DNA of 28,876 nucleotides from JAJRWS01 sp039831705 (lineage in GTDB: Bacteria > Planctomycetota > Planctomycetia > Pirellulales > Lacipirellulaceae). This document shows positions 1 to 8,248 of the stretch, piece after piece. The notes beneath the pieces are model-generated. The model saw nothing but the letters and a program-made list of their open reading frames with translations. It had not been told where the DNA came from and made no database searches. The DNA lies in contig JBDOMT010000246.1 in the NCBI GenBank assembly GCA_039831705.1, positions 1 to 28,876 on the forward strand, given 5' to 3'. Position 1 is the stretch's first letter, and each line of letters opens with the position of its first letter. Both the position numbers and the translations under genes were made by a program.

Positions 1-611
1 GAGCGGGCATTTGGGCCCTGTTACCTCCTGATGAGGAAGCCCTGTTTGCCAAAGCAAAACCGTTGATGGAATCCGACGACCCGGGGGATTGGCGACGTGC
101 CAAGAACCAGTACCTGGATTCCTTCCTAGAGCGATTTCCCGAGAGTCGACATGGCGAACAGATTGAGCAATTTGAACAACGGTTGGCTATGCACCGTGCG
201 GAAACACGTTTCAAAAATAATGAACGACTGGGGCGGCCGGCGCGCAGCGAGGCAGAGCGCCGTTTTGCAGAAGCGATGAGATTCGAACGTTTTGGCGATC
301 GTTTAACGGCTTGGCAAAAATACGAGGCCCTCGTGGTCCTGTTTGAATCGAGCCAAGACCCAGTGGATCACGCTTTTATCGACCTGGCACGACGCCAGAT
401 TGGTCGAATTCAGGGTGCCAACGGGGGTCAAACTGGACAGACGCAGCTAATTGAAGAGAAATTGACTCAAGCCCAGACGCTCATCGACACAGGCAATCCG
501 TTGAAGGCCCGGCGTCTCCTGCACGGAATCGTGTCACTCTACGATGGCAATCGCGAATTGAGACCCTTGGTCAAGCAAGCTCAAGAAGCTATGCGACGAC
601 TTGACCTCTAA
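1..611 (+). CDS. C-terminal part of an unidentified protein (cut by the window edge)
   Basis: The frame is open from base 3, before the first ATG at 63, so the gene starts outside the window. About 200 residues are visible. They are charged and mostly alpha-helical in character, with segments resembling tetratricopeptide-like helices (for example FGDRLTAWQKYEALVVLF and GNPLKARRLLHGIVSLYDGN) and no signal peptide or membrane segment. From memory, similar tails occur at the C-terminus of planctomycete Ser/Thr kinases and other large regulatory proteins, but no kinase domain is visible here, so that is only a guess. The gene ends 133 bases before the fatty-acid operon, which has its own promoter. 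Confidence 0.75.
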   Translation, partial: AGIWALLPPDEEALFAKAKPLMESDDPGDWRRAKNQYLDSFLERFPESRHGEQIEQFEQRLAMHRAETRFKNNERLGRPARSEAERRFAEAMRFERFGDRLTAWQKYEALVVLFESSQDPVDHAFIDLARRQIGRIQGANGGQTGQTQLIEEKLTQAQTLIDTGNPLKARRLLHGIVSLYDGNRELRPLVKQAQEAMRRLDL

Positions 612-633
612 AGTGGATTCGCCCGGGCCGCCG

Positions 634-662
634 TTGTCCTCAGGTGCAAGGCCGTCTATAAT
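634..662 (+). promoter_or_regulatory. Probable sigma70-type promoter of the fatty-acid operon
   Basis: TTGTCC (634-639), a 17-base spacer, then a perfect TATAAT (657-662). The -35 matches TTGACA at 4 of 6 positions, the -10 at 6 of 6, and the spacing is ideal. It lies in the only noncoding gap upstream of the dehydratase start at 745, giving a leader of roughly 75 bases. Confidence 0.55.
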
Positions 663-744
663 CGCCGGTTCGTTTTTCCCATAAACCCCAATCGACGCCA
701 TTTAAGCCGGTTTTGTTGAGTTCCCCCGTACCTGGATGGTTAAC

Positions 745-1287
745 ATGCGTTTTTGGTTGCTGGATCGGATATGCTCTTATGAGCCGAACACAGAGCTGAC
801 AGCAACTAAAAACGTTTCGCTCACAGAAGAATACCTGGCGGATCATTTTCCGGCATTCCCTGTTTTACCGGGCGTTTTCATGCTGGAAGCGGCAACTCAA
901 GCGGGCGCGTGGCTGGTACGTTTAAGCGAAGATTTCGCCCATAGTGTGATCGTTTTACAGGAAGCTAAAGGGGTGAAATTTGCCGACTTTGTGACTCCCG
1001 GCAACACATTGCGGATGTGCATGAAGCAGACAAAACGTGAAGGAAATTTAGTGCATATGCGCTTTCGGGGGGAGGTAGATGGACGCTCTTGTGTCAATGG
1101 CAAACTGGTGCTTGAGTGTTCTAATTTAGTAGAGGATGAAACCGTGGCGGACAGATCCGCCGAGAATGCTCTCATCGATCAACTCATGGTGGATGCGTTT
1201 CGAACCCAAGCCGGTATTCTAACAAGGGGCATCCAAACAAGAGACATCGAGACTATCGAAGCGGGTCAAGTAAATGTAACGAAGTAA
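745..1287 (+). CDS. 3-hydroxyacyl-ACP dehydratase, FabZ/FabA hot-dog family (first copy)
   Basis: Removes water from 3-hydroxyacyl-ACP to give trans-2-enoyl-ACP in fatty-acid-type chain elongation in the cytoplasm. The 180-residue protein carries the family active-site stretch HFPAFPVLPGVFMLEA with catalytic His34 and Glu48, 14 residues apart as in FabZ. An in-frame ATG lies nine bases upstream at 736. I prefer 745 because the resulting N-terminus (MRFWLLDRI) matches that of the second dehydratase (MRWFWIDRF). No strong ribosome binding site is seen. It is the first gene of a four-gene operon (dehydratase, ACP, dehydratase, ketosynthase). The last 40 or so residues extend beyond the core hot-dog fold and have no recognisable motif. 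Confidence 0.88.
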   Translation: MRFWLLDRICSYEPNTELTATKNVSLTEEYLADHFPAFPVLPGVFMLEAATQAGAWLVRLSEDFAHSVIVLQEAKGVKFADFVTPGNTLRMCMKQTKREGNLVHMRFRGEVDGRSCVNGKLVLECSNLVEDETVADRSAENALIDQLMVDAFRTQAGILTRGIQTRDIETIEAGQVNVTK

Positions 1288-1373
1288 CCGATGTCCAAGC
1301 CTCACTTTGTGAAGCGTCACAATTTAATTTTTTATTGTAACAAAACTCATTCGTTGTAGGAGATGAAGTAGCG

Positions 1374-1763
1374 ATGCCATCGCAAGAAGAAATTTTCGAA
1401 AAAGTACGCGAGGCCCTGGTTGACGCGTTAGGTGTGGACGACGACGAAGTGCTTTCCGAAGCCACACTACAGGGAGATTTAGATGCCGAGTCGATTGATT
1501 TTCTCGACATTGTATTCCGGCTGGAAAAGAGTTTTGATATCAAAATTGAACGGGGCGAGTTGTTCCCCGAAGATATTCTAACGGACGCCGAATATGTGCA
1601 GGAAGGCAAGGTGAATGAGGCCGGTATCGCCAAGCTCAAGGAGCGTATGCCTTTTGCTGATTTGAGCAAATTCGAAGCCGATCCGGTCGTACAAAATCTA
1701 GGCCAGCAACTAACGGTTCAGGACATGTGCCGATTTGTCGAGCATAAGCTGTCAACCACATAG
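1374..1763 (+). CDS. Acyl carrier protein with C-terminal extension
   Basis: Carries the growing acyl chain on a phosphopantetheine arm. The attachment site is Ser40 in the motif DLDAESIDFLDIVF, which corresponds to the DSL/DSx motif of ACPs. The residues around it are strongly acidic, as expected. At 129 residues it is clearly longer than the usual 75-80: the carrier domain occupies about residues 1-80 and the rest (from about KVNEAGIAKL) is an extra segment of unknown role. The AGGAGA at 1360-1365 is a good ribosome binding site for ATG 1374. It sits between the two dehydratases, so it is probably their dedicated carrier and separate from the housekeeping ACP. Confidence 0.9.
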   Translation: MPSQEEIFEKVREALVDALGVDDDEVLSEATLQGDLDAESIDFLDIVFRLEKSFDIKIERGELFPEDILTDAEYVQEGKVNEAGIAKLKERMPFADLSKFEADPVVQNLGQQLTVQDMCRFVEHKLSTT

Positions 1764-1777
1764 CGAGATGTTTTTCC

Positions 1778-2368
1778 ATGCGGTGGTTCTGGATAGATCG
1801 TTTTACCCAATTTGTAAGTAGCCAGAGGGCGACTGCCGTAAAGTGTGTGTCGTTGGGGGAAGATCATCTGCACGACCACATGCCCGGCTTTCCGATCATG
1901 CCCAGTTCGCTGGTAACTGAAGGCTTGGCCCAGGCAGGCGGCCTGCTGGTGAGTGAACACTACGGTTTTCAGGAATTGGTGGTACTGGGCAAGATCTCAC
2001 GAACCCGTTTTTATGGTCACGTTCGACCTGGCCAGATCCTGACTTACCGAATTGAAACCGATACGCTTCGGGACGATGGGGCTGCGGTAACAGCGACTGC
2101 TCATGTGGAGGACAAACTTCACGCTGAGGCACAGCTGTTTTTTGCCCGTATTGGAGAAGCGAATCAAGTATCCAATGACCGGCAACTATTCCATAAACGT
2201 GATCTATTACATTGGCTCAGCCTGGTCGGCGTGTTTGAAGTGGGTGTACACCCCGATGGCTCCCGGTTGCGACTGGCCGATTATCCACTGGTCGATTGTT
2301 CACGGGCCGACTCTTCTCGCGAGGGGCCTTCAAACGACAAGGAGATCCCATGCGCCGGCGCGTCGTAG
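1778..2368 (+). CDS. 3-hydroxyacyl-ACP dehydratase paralogue, FabZ-like (second copy)
   Basis: A second hot-dog dehydratase, 196 residues. It has the active-site stretch HMPGFPIMPSSLVTEGLAQAGG, with His34 and Glu48 at the same residue numbers as in the first copy. The usual Gly of the PG pair is replaced by Ser (MPSS), so substrate or rate may differ. It probably acts on the ACP encoded just upstream, either as a heteromer with the first dehydratase or on different chain lengths; both are inferences. It starts 14 bases after the ACP stop, and its end overlaps the ketosynthase start by 19 bases, which indicates translational coupling. The tail after about residue 150 is not recognised. Confidence 0.83.
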   Translation: MRWFWIDRFTQFVSSQRATAVKCVSLGEDHLHDHMPGFPIMPSSLVTEGLAQAGGLLVSEHYGFQELVVLGKISRTRFYGHVRPGQILTYRIETDTLRDDGAAVTATAHVEDKLHAEAQLFFARIGEANQVSNDRQLFHKRDLLHWLSLVGVFEVGVHPDGSRLRLADYPLVDCSRADSSREGPSNDKEIPCAGAS

Positions 2369-3627
2369 TAACCGGAATCGGCTGTATTAACCCGATGGGG
2401 CACGATGTTGTCACCATGTGGGAAAGTCTGGTGGCCGCTCAGAGTGGAGTGGGTCGAATATCGTTGTTCGATGCTAGCAGTTTTCCTACACAAATTGCTG
2501 CTGAAGTTCGCGATTGGCAAATTGATGCCGAAGGTGAGGAGGTGGCCGTTTGGGAGCCTCGTGGACGGCATACCCGATTTGCCGTGGGGGCCGCCAAGCA
2601 GGCAATGCGTGAGGCGGATGTTCTGGGAAAAGTTGAGCCGACCCGATTTGGCGTTTATCTGGGAGCTGGTGAAGGGCAACAGGAGTTTTTTCGCTTCGCA
2701 CAAATGATGTGTGCAGCAGTAGGTGAAGATGGCCAATGTGATTTGAAGCAATTTGTTGAGGCGGGCCTGGAAATCCTGGATCCCGTAGCGGAATTGGAGC
2801 AGGAACCGAACATGCCCTCCGGCTATTTAGCCGGTCTGTTTAACGCACAGGGGCCCAACGTAAACTGCCTTACCGCTTGTGCCGCCAGCAGCCAGGCAAT
2901 TGGCGAAGCGACCGAGTTGATTCGTAATGGCGAAACCGATGTCATGCTTTCGGGTGGAACGCATAGCATGATCCATCCCTTTGGGGTAACTGGATTTAAT
3001 TTACTCACGGCGCTGAGTGAGCGCAATGACGAGCCACAACGGGCCTCTCGACCCTTCGACCTGAACCGAGATGGCTTTGTGCTGGGTGAGGGTGCAGCGA
3101 TGCTAGTGCTCGAAGAATTCGAGCACGCTCGCAGGAGGGGGGCAGAAATTCATGGTGAAATTCTGGGCTATGGTACCACCGCGGACGCATTTCGTATTAC
3201 CGATACCCACCCCGAAGGCCGCGGAGCGATCAGCTGTATCCAAATGGCATTGGCCGACGCAGACATGGGGGCAGAAGACATCGGTTATATCAACGCGCAT
3301 GGCACTAGCACGGCTGTTAACGATAAGGTGGAAACCTTAGCCATTCGCAAAGTGTTTGGCGATCAAGCTGACAAAATCCCCGTTTCCAGCACCAAGAGCA
3401 TGATGGGACACTTGATTGCCGCAGCTGGAGCAACGGAACTGATCGTTTGCCTGCTGGCTTTGCGCGACCAGGTGGCTCCCCCCACGATCAACTACGAAAC
3501 CCCCGACCCGGTTTGTAATTTGGACTACGTTCCGGGTGAGTCTCGCCAAGTAACCTGCCGAGCTACACTTTCCAACAGTTTTGGCTTTGGTGGCCAAAAC
3601 ATTTCTCTGATTGCTGGAAAAGTATAA
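2350..3627 (+). CDS. Beta-ketoacyl-ACP synthase II-type ketosynthase (FabF-like)
   Basis: Condenses malonyl-ACP with acyl-ACP, the chain-extending step. The 425-residue length is normal for FabF. The catalytic set is intact: Cys177 in NCLTACAASS, His317 in NAHGTST, Lys349 and His354 in STKSMMGH, and the closing FGFGGQN. I chose ATG 2350 over the longer frame from 2296 because it gives the family N-terminus MRRRVVVTGIG and is preceded by AAGGAG at 2338-2343. A stretch around residues 110-160 (EGQQEFFRFAQMMC onward) looks longer than in E. coli FabF and may shape the acyl pocket. No ketoreductase or enoyl reductase is present in the operon, so these must come from elsewhere. Confidence 0.92.
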   Translation: MRRRVVVTGIGCINPMGHDVVTMWESLVAAQSGVGRISLFDASSFPTQIAAEVRDWQIDAEGEEVAVWEPRGRHTRFAVGAAKQAMREADVLGKVEPTRFGVYLGAGEGQQEFFRFAQMMCAAVGEDGQCDLKQFVEAGLEILDPVAELEQEPNMPSGYLAGLFNAQGPNVNCLTACAASSQAIGEATELIRNGETDVMLSGGTHSMIHPFGVTGFNLLTALSERNDEPQRASRPFDLNRDGFVLGEGAAMLVLEEFEHARRRGAEIHGEILGYGTTADAFRITDTHPEGRGAISCIQMALADADMGAEDIGYINAHGTSTAVNDKVETLAIRKVFGDQADKIPVSSTKSMMGHLIAAAGATELIVCLLALRDQVAPPTINYETPDPVCNLDYVPGESRQVTCRATLSNSFGFGGQNISLIAGKV

Positions 3628-3631
3628 AAAA

Positions 3632-3676
3632 GGCCGTCCAACGAGCTTCCCTGCGCATTTAGACGGCCAGTCTTTT
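3632..3676. terminator. Probable bidirectional terminator between convergent genes
   Basis: GGCCGTC (3632-3638) and GACGGCC (3662-3668) form a perfect 7-base-pair stem with a 23-base loop. It is followed by TCTTTT on the plus strand and preceded by a run of A (3626-3631), which is a T-run on the minus strand. It starts right after the ketosynthase stop and faces the minus-strand lipoprotein gene, so it could serve both. The long loop makes it weaker than a textbook terminator. Confidence 0.45.
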
Positions 3677-3723
3677 GCAAGCATCCATGCCTGCGATCTT
3701 CGTTGTTCGTACATCAAACATGT

Positions 3724-4158
3724 TTAATACGGCCCAATGGACGGCGGGTTGTTTTGCAGAAAGTCGCGTGGGCCTCGAACTGTGTAATAGGGATAAGCCA
3801 CCTGGCCAACTGGTGGGCCAGGGTTAAACATGACCGGTTCAGGGTAGCCACCCGAATGAGGACAAAGGCATTTACCAAGGCCGCAATTCCCACACAGACC
3901 ACTACCAGCTTGACCGCCACACGAATCGTTTGGCCCGCATGTTCCTGCTCCGTTGTCGCAGCAGCCTGCACTCCCATCGCATGACTCTGAACAGTTGCCA
4001 GCGCAATTGTCATTGCATAACGTACGGACGATCATTGGTCGTGGTGCTTGCTGTGATCGCGTGACATGACATCCCTGACCGCAATCTCGACATGCCAATT
4101 GGGCACATCCACTGGCGGCAAGGCAGAGTACAGCCACGTAGACCTTCAAATATTTCAT
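3724..4158 (-). CDS. Cys-rich predicted lipoprotein, planctomycete type
   Basis: Encodes 144 residues. The N-terminus has a basic start, a hydrophobic core and the lipobox LAASGC with acceptor Cys18, so it should be exported and lipidated. The mature part is packed with cysteines (many CxxC and CC pairs), suggesting disulphides or metal binding. It ends with YYTVRGPRDFLQNNPPSIGPY. I remember this kind of ending (YYTxRGPRDF...NPPSIG) from small secreted planctomycete proteins of unknown function; the recollection is unchecked. A G-rich stretch (CCCCCCC on the plus strand, 4166-4172) just upstream of the start can act as a ribosome binding site. It is monocistronic, convergent with the ketosynthase and divergent from the ABC exporter. 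Confidence 0.8.
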   Translation of the reverse strand: MKYLKVYVAVLCLAASGCAQLACRDCGQGCHVTRSQQAPRPMIVRTLCNDNCAGNCSESCDGSAGCCDNGAGTCGPNDSCGGQAGSGLCGNCGLGKCLCPHSGGYPEPVMFNPGPPVGQVAYPYYTVRGPRDFLQNNPPSIGPY

Positions 4159-4495
4159 CAGAATTCCCCCCCAGGTTACCTAGATGCCATCAGGGCATCC
4201 TATCGATCACGCCAACCTGCATGCATTTATCGCACAGCACCTCGGCAGGCCGTACAACTGGTATCGGCGTCAAGGTCGACAGAATCCAGAAAATCGAACT
4301 AACCATACGCGGGTATGTGCTATTGGTTGCTGCAAGCCGATCTGCTACAAACTCGCCTCCACCTCATCCGCTCATATGCTGGCAAGGCTAGCAGGCAGTC
4401 TTCCTTTGCAATCGAATTTCACCTAGCCAAACAAACCTGGTGCCCTTTCCGATACCTCCCTTTTCTAGTTGGCCCCTTTCTAAGCTGTTGCCCTG
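4159..4495. other. Noncoding gap between divergent genes
   Basis: This 337-base region should hold the promoters of the Cys-rich lipoprotein (minus) and the ABC exporter (plus). I see no convincing -35/-10 pair, no RNA gene and no strong inverted repeat. Short open frames here lack family resemblance and ribosome binding sites. Confidence 0.5.
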
Positions 4496-6499
4496 ATGAC
4501 AAATTTCGCCCGCGTACTTCGCATCGCTTTGCGACATCGGTTCACCGTGTTTGCATCACTGCTTTGCTCACTCGCAGTGGCCCTGCTATGGGGTGGCAAC
4601 ATCACGGCCATCTATCCGATTGTGGATATCGTGATGGACGACAAGGCCATTCCCGAGTGGATTGATGAAAAACTGGCGTTTACACAGACGAAGATTGATA
4701 AGCTGGTGTCTGAACGGGATCTCTGCAAGCAACAGTTGAGCGAGGCAACTTCAGGCAGAAACTCGGAAATCGAGTTGGTCCTGCGTAATAAGCAAGAGCA
4801 ATTGGAAGCAACACAAGATAATTGGGAATACCTCCTGCTCCAGCGGACGCAGCCTTGGGCTCATCGCTACTTGCCAGTGACACCTTTTCATACGTTGGTG
4901 TTAGTCTGCATGGGACTTCTGGTAGGAACGGCAATCAAAAGCATATTTCGATTAACCGGTTATTACTGCACAGCCCGATTAGGTCACCTCACGGCCTTTG
5001 AACTGCGTAAAGATTTTTATCGCCGCACCCTACGTCTGGACTTAGGCACTTTCTCCCAAACAGGCCCGGGCGACTTAATGAACCGCTTCACGGGCGATGT
5101 GGGAGTCGTCTCGACTGGCACGCAAACTGTCTTTGGCCTGGCGATTCGAGAACCATTGAAGATGATCGTTTGTTTGGCTGGTGCGGCATGGGTCAGTTGG
5201 CAGCTGTTGATGCTGACACTGGTTTTGGCTCCCATGGCTGCATATGCCATTTACTGGCTCGCGAAAGCACTCAAGCGCGCGAACCGTCGCGCCTTGGAAG
5301 AATTGTCGAGTGTTTACGACCGCTTGGGGGAAACCTTTAGCAGTCTAAAAGTGATTCAAGCATTCACCATGGAGTCACGCGAGCGGAGCCGATTTCATCA
5401 GGCATCGAAACTATACTATCAACGTTCGATGAAAATCACTCGCTATGACGCGATGGTCAGTCCGTTAACCGAGACAATGGGAATTGGCATTATTATCGCC
5501 GCGACGTTGGCGGGCGGGTACCTGGTACTCAATCAGCGAACCCACTTGTTTGGCATGAAAATCAGCCATGAACCTCTCACGCATGGAATGCTGACGCTCT
5601 TTTATGGATTCCTGGCCGGAGCCAGCGATCCTGTGCGCCGGCTGTCGAATGTATTCAATGGTTTGCAAAGAGCGGCGGCTGCCAGTGATCACCTGTACGA
5701 ATTGCTCGACCGTGATACGCAAGTGGTCGATCCCCAAGTGCCTGCGCCCTTGGCCACCCGCTTGGGCCGCATTCAATTTCGAGATGTAACGTTTGCCTAC
5801 AAGCCAGAAGAACTGGTGCTCGACCATGTCGATTTGCAAATCACCTGCGGGGAAACCGTAGCCATCGTGGGACCCAACGGCTGTGGCAAATCGACTTTGG
5901 CGAACCTGCTACCCCGATTTTATGATCCAACGGAAGGCGCTGTAACTTTCGATGGAACCGATCTGCGCAACGTGCGTGTGCGTGACGTGCGTAAACGTAT
6001 TGGTATCGTAACCCAGGAGAGTGTGTTGTTCGACGATACCATCATGAACAACATTCGCTATGGTTCGCCTTGGGCTACCGATGAACAGGTTTGCAAAGCG
6101 GCAAAACGGGCGCATGCGCACAAATTTATCACTGACAAACTTGCTGAGGGCTATCAAACGCATGTCGGCACGAGTGGCAACCGGCTCTCCGGCGGTCAGC
6201 GTCAGCGTATCGCCTTGGCACGTGCCATACTTCGTGACCCCGAGATTCTCATTCTCGACGAAGCAACTAGTCAGATCGATGTGGAGAGCGAACGTCTAAT
6301 CCACCAGGTACTAAAAAAATTCATACAGGGTCGCACCGTGTTCATGATCACCCATCGCCCCAGCTCTCTGGCGCTGGCTGATCGAATCGTGGTAATGAAC
6401 CATGGACGGATCGTCGACGTGGGCAGTTTCGAAGAGTTGTCCGACCGTTGCGATCTGTTTCGTCGGCTATCACATCTCGACCAACGCAAAAGCGCTTGA
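4496..6499 (+). CDS. ABC exporter, fused permease and ATPase (MsbA/type IV family)
   Basis: A 667-residue half-transporter expected to work as a homodimer in the inner membrane. Order: TM1 (about 16-47), a hydrophilic insert (about 50-120) rich in Lys, Glu and Gln that looks like a coiled coil, TM2 (about 130-150), the remaining membrane helices to about 385, then the nucleotide-binding domain. The ATPase is complete: Walker A GPNGCGKST (459-467), signature LSGGQ (564-568), Walker B ILILDEAT with Asp588/Glu589, and the switch His in MITHRPSS. The substrate cannot be read from sequence; lipid or drug export is usual for the family. The insert between TM1 and TM2 would face the periplasm and is far longer than the loop in MsbA. 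No clear ribosome binding site precedes the ATG. Confidence 0.92.
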   Translation: MTNFARVLRIALRHRFTVFASLLCSLAVALLWGGNITAIYPIVDIVMDDKAIPEWIDEKLAFTQTKIDKLVSERDLCKQQLSEATSGRNSEIELVLRNKQEQLEATQDNWEYLLLQRTQPWAHRYLPVTPFHTLVLVCMGLLVGTAIKSIFRLTGYYCTARLGHLTAFELRKDFYRRTLRLDLGTFSQTGPGDLMNRFTGDVGVVSTGTQTVFGLAIREPLKMIVCLAGAAWVSWQLLMLTLVLAPMAAYAIYWLAKALKRANRRALEELSSVYDRLGETFSSLKVIQAFTMESRERSRFHQASKLYYQRSMKITRYDAMVSPLTETMGIGIIIAATLAGGYLVLNQRTHLFGMKISHEPLTHGMLTLFYGFLAGASDPVRRLSNVFNGLQRAAAASDHLYELLDRDTQVVDPQVPAPLATRLGRIQFRDVTFAYKPEELVLDHVDLQITCGETVAIVGPNGCGKSTLANLLPRFYDPTEGAVTFDGTDLRNVRVRDVRKRIGIVTQESVLFDDTIMNNIRYGSPWATDEQVCKAAKRAHAHKFITDKLAEGYQTHVGTSGNRLSGGQRQRIALARAILRDPEILILDEATSQIDVESERLIHQVLKKFIQGRTVFMITHRPSSLALADRIVVMNHGRIVDVGSFEELSDRCDLFRRLSHLDQRKSA

Positions 6500-6680
6500 G
6501 TGAGTCGAGAGGCTAGCCCCCAGCTTTTACTGCGTATCCGGAAACTAACGCGTTTCGGCCGATTCTCTACAATCTCAATTATGGTTGAAACGTGTATTAG
6601 ATAGGCCTATTGGCCAAGTGCTCACTGGTGGTCTAAAATGGTTTGCGAGAGCAAGAAGAAAATTCGTGCCTTCAACACTC

Positions 6681-6708
6681 TCAATTCTCAACTCTCAACT
6701 CTCAACTT
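6681..6708 (+). repeat. Heptamer tandem repeat just before a start codon
   Basis: Four consecutive 7-base units: TCAATTC, TCAACTC, TCAACTC, TCAACTT, ending two bases before ATG 6711. Further related bases precede the array. It occupies the place where a ribosome binding site would be expected for the radical SAM gene. Confidence 0.85.
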
Positions 6709-6710
6709 TG

Positions 6711-7616
6711 ATGTCCCACCAGCTCCATACGCAACATGAGCGCACCTTTGAGCAGAACCGGTTTGTCTACCCGGTGCTCAGTCGTCGTGCGGGCGGGTTG
6801 AGCCTGGGGGTCAATCTCAATCCAGACAAAATCTGCAACTTTGATTGCATCTATTGCCAAGTCGATCGGACCGGGCAGCGAGAAATGCCTTTTGTTGAAA
6901 TGGACCGATTGACCATGGAATTGGAGCAGATGCTGGAGTGGGTCGAAAGTGGACAGATCTATGAATCGGGCAAGTTCAGCTCGACACCCCAGGCACTTCG
7001 CAGGCTCAATGACATTGCTTTTTCTGGCGATGGGGAACCTACGACTTATCAAAATTTTGACGCCATCATCGGTGCGTGTGCTGAATTGAAGAAGTCCGCC
7101 GGGGCGGATCTTGTCAAAATGGTATTGATCACCAATGCCAGCATGTTCCATCGTCCCCATGTGGTGCGCGGTTTGAAAATTTTGGATGTCCATCGGGGAG
7201 AGATCTGGGCCAAGCTTGATGCGGGCACCGAAGCCTACTATCACCAGATCTGCCGCACGCCAATTTCTTGGCAACAGATCCTGATAAACATCACCCAGGC
7301 TGCCCGTATCCGGCCTCTGGTAATTCAGTCGTTGTTCATGCGAGTGGACGGCGTGCCTCCCTCAACAGAAGAGTTGGAGGCGTATTGCCACCGGTTGCAA
7401 GAAATCGTAGCTGCTGGGGGACAATTGTCCCTGATACAAATCTATACTGTCGCGCGCAAGCCGGCTGAAAGTTGTGTGTCTCCCCTGCAAGAGTCCGAGG
7501 TCGAGGCGATAGGTGACCTGGTTCGTCAGCGTACAGGCCTGCAAACCGCCGTTTTCCCCGGCACTACCGAAATTATTAAATCTCGAACCAGAGGAACTAC
7601 CGATGTCGTCGAATGA
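6711..7616 (+). CDS. Radical SAM protein, COG0731-like
   Basis: A 301-residue iron-sulphur enzyme with the SAM-radical motif CNFDCIYC (Cys42, Cys46, Cys49), preceded by YPVLSRRAGGLSLGVNLNP. That stretch resembles the VPSRRLGxSLG lead-in of COG0731 proteins (Fe-S oxidoreductases related to the wyosine enzyme TYW1). FSGDGEPTTY (about residue 105) matches the GEP motif that contacts SAM. The reaction is not known. An in-frame ATG exists at 6585, but the 42 extra residues run through the heptamer repeat and look noncoding (ILNSQLSTL), so 6711 is preferred. The stop overlaps the start of a broken PhyH-like gene by 14 bases, suggesting the two were once cotranscribed. Confidence 0.85.
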   Translation: MSHQLHTQHERTFEQNRFVYPVLSRRAGGLSLGVNLNPDKICNFDCIYCQVDRTGQREMPFVEMDRLTMELEQMLEWVESGQIYESGKFSSTPQALRRLNDIAFSGDGEPTTYQNFDAIIGACAELKKSAGADLVKMVLITNASMFHRPHVVRGLKILDVHRGEIWAKLDAGTEAYYHQICRTPISWQQILINITQAARIRPLVIQSLFMRVDGVPPSTEELEAYCHRLQEIVAAGGQLSLIQIYTVARKPAESCVSPLQESEVEAIGDLVRQRTGLQTAVFPGTTEIIKSRTRGTTDVVE

Positions 7617-7812
7617 CCAAACCCACCATGAATGGGAATCGCCTTTTTCTTTGGATCAAACCCAATTAAGTGCTTTTCAAGATCATGGTGTTGCCAAAAT
7701 TAAAGACTTCTTTTCTGCAGAATCAATAGAAACTTTACGCCAGGAAGTGATTCAGGTAGTGAACCAATTAGGTTCGTCAGTCGACAACGACCAACCCAAT
7801 GCCCCGGCCTAA
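7603..7812 (+). pseudogene. Truncated phytanoyl-CoA dioxygenase-like gene (N-terminal remnant)
   Basis: Only 69 residues remain. The segment FSLDQTQLSAFQDHGVAKIK and the following FFSAESIETLRQEV look like the N-terminus of PhyH-family Fe(II)/2-oxoglutarate dioxygenases (LTxEQxxAFxxxGxxxxxxFF). The metal-binding HxD...H core never appears: the frame stops at TAA 7810-7812, and none of the following frames continues the family. It therefore cannot be an active dioxygenase. The start overlaps the radical SAM gene. The break point, near 7780-7810, is where the sulfatase-like remnant begins. Confidence 0.6.
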
Positions 7813-8108
7813 TGGCAGGCGACGCACCGAAAAAGATGATGCTGTTCGATCTTGATTCAGATCCTGGCGAGCAACACGATTTGGCCGATGCTCAGCCTAA
7901 GGTCGTGGCTAACCTCAAACTTTTGTTCGACCGCACGGCGCGCGATGTGCCGGTATTTATGCAACCAGAGTCTGACTATCTGTTTAGATCTCCGATGCAA
8001 GGGAAACCACGTCAGCTGATGAGACTGATTGGCGGTGAATTGCGCTACGACCATGTTCCAAAATCGCAGCAGCATCTCCTGATCGATGAACGGGATGCAA
8101 GAACGTAA
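7812..8108 (+). pseudogene. Sulfatase remnant (C-terminal part only)
   Basis: Up to 98 residues. LFDLDSDPGEQHDLADAQPKVVANLKLLFD is split here into its recognisable parts: LFDLDSDPGEQHDL followed by a helix DAQPKVVANLKLLF, which is the typical end of arylsulfatases (LYDLxxDPxExxNLA...P). The whole catalytic domain, including the CxPxR formylglycine motif, is absent. Its frame stays open a little upstream of the ATG without sulfatase similarity, so the homology begins at the junction with the PhyH-like remnant. Sulfatases are abundant in planctomycetes, so a former neighbouring gene is plausible. The remnant probably arose by a deletion that fused two gene ends. Confidence 0.6.
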
Positions 8109-8248
8109 TTGGTCTTCAGTTGCCTCCAGAAGCGGTTGTAGCGCGTTCAGCGCCAGGGGAACGGCGTTAGGGAGTGCATCAGTTTCCGGCGCTCAGTCGT
8201 TTGCAGGACGATCTTGATCATGTATGCGAATGCTCGCGACGCTTTTGA

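Noticed and set aside
6585..6710. Longer N-terminus for the radical SAM protein
   Set aside because: The extra residues are encoded by low-complexity repeat DNA, and the family N-terminus is accounted for from 6711.
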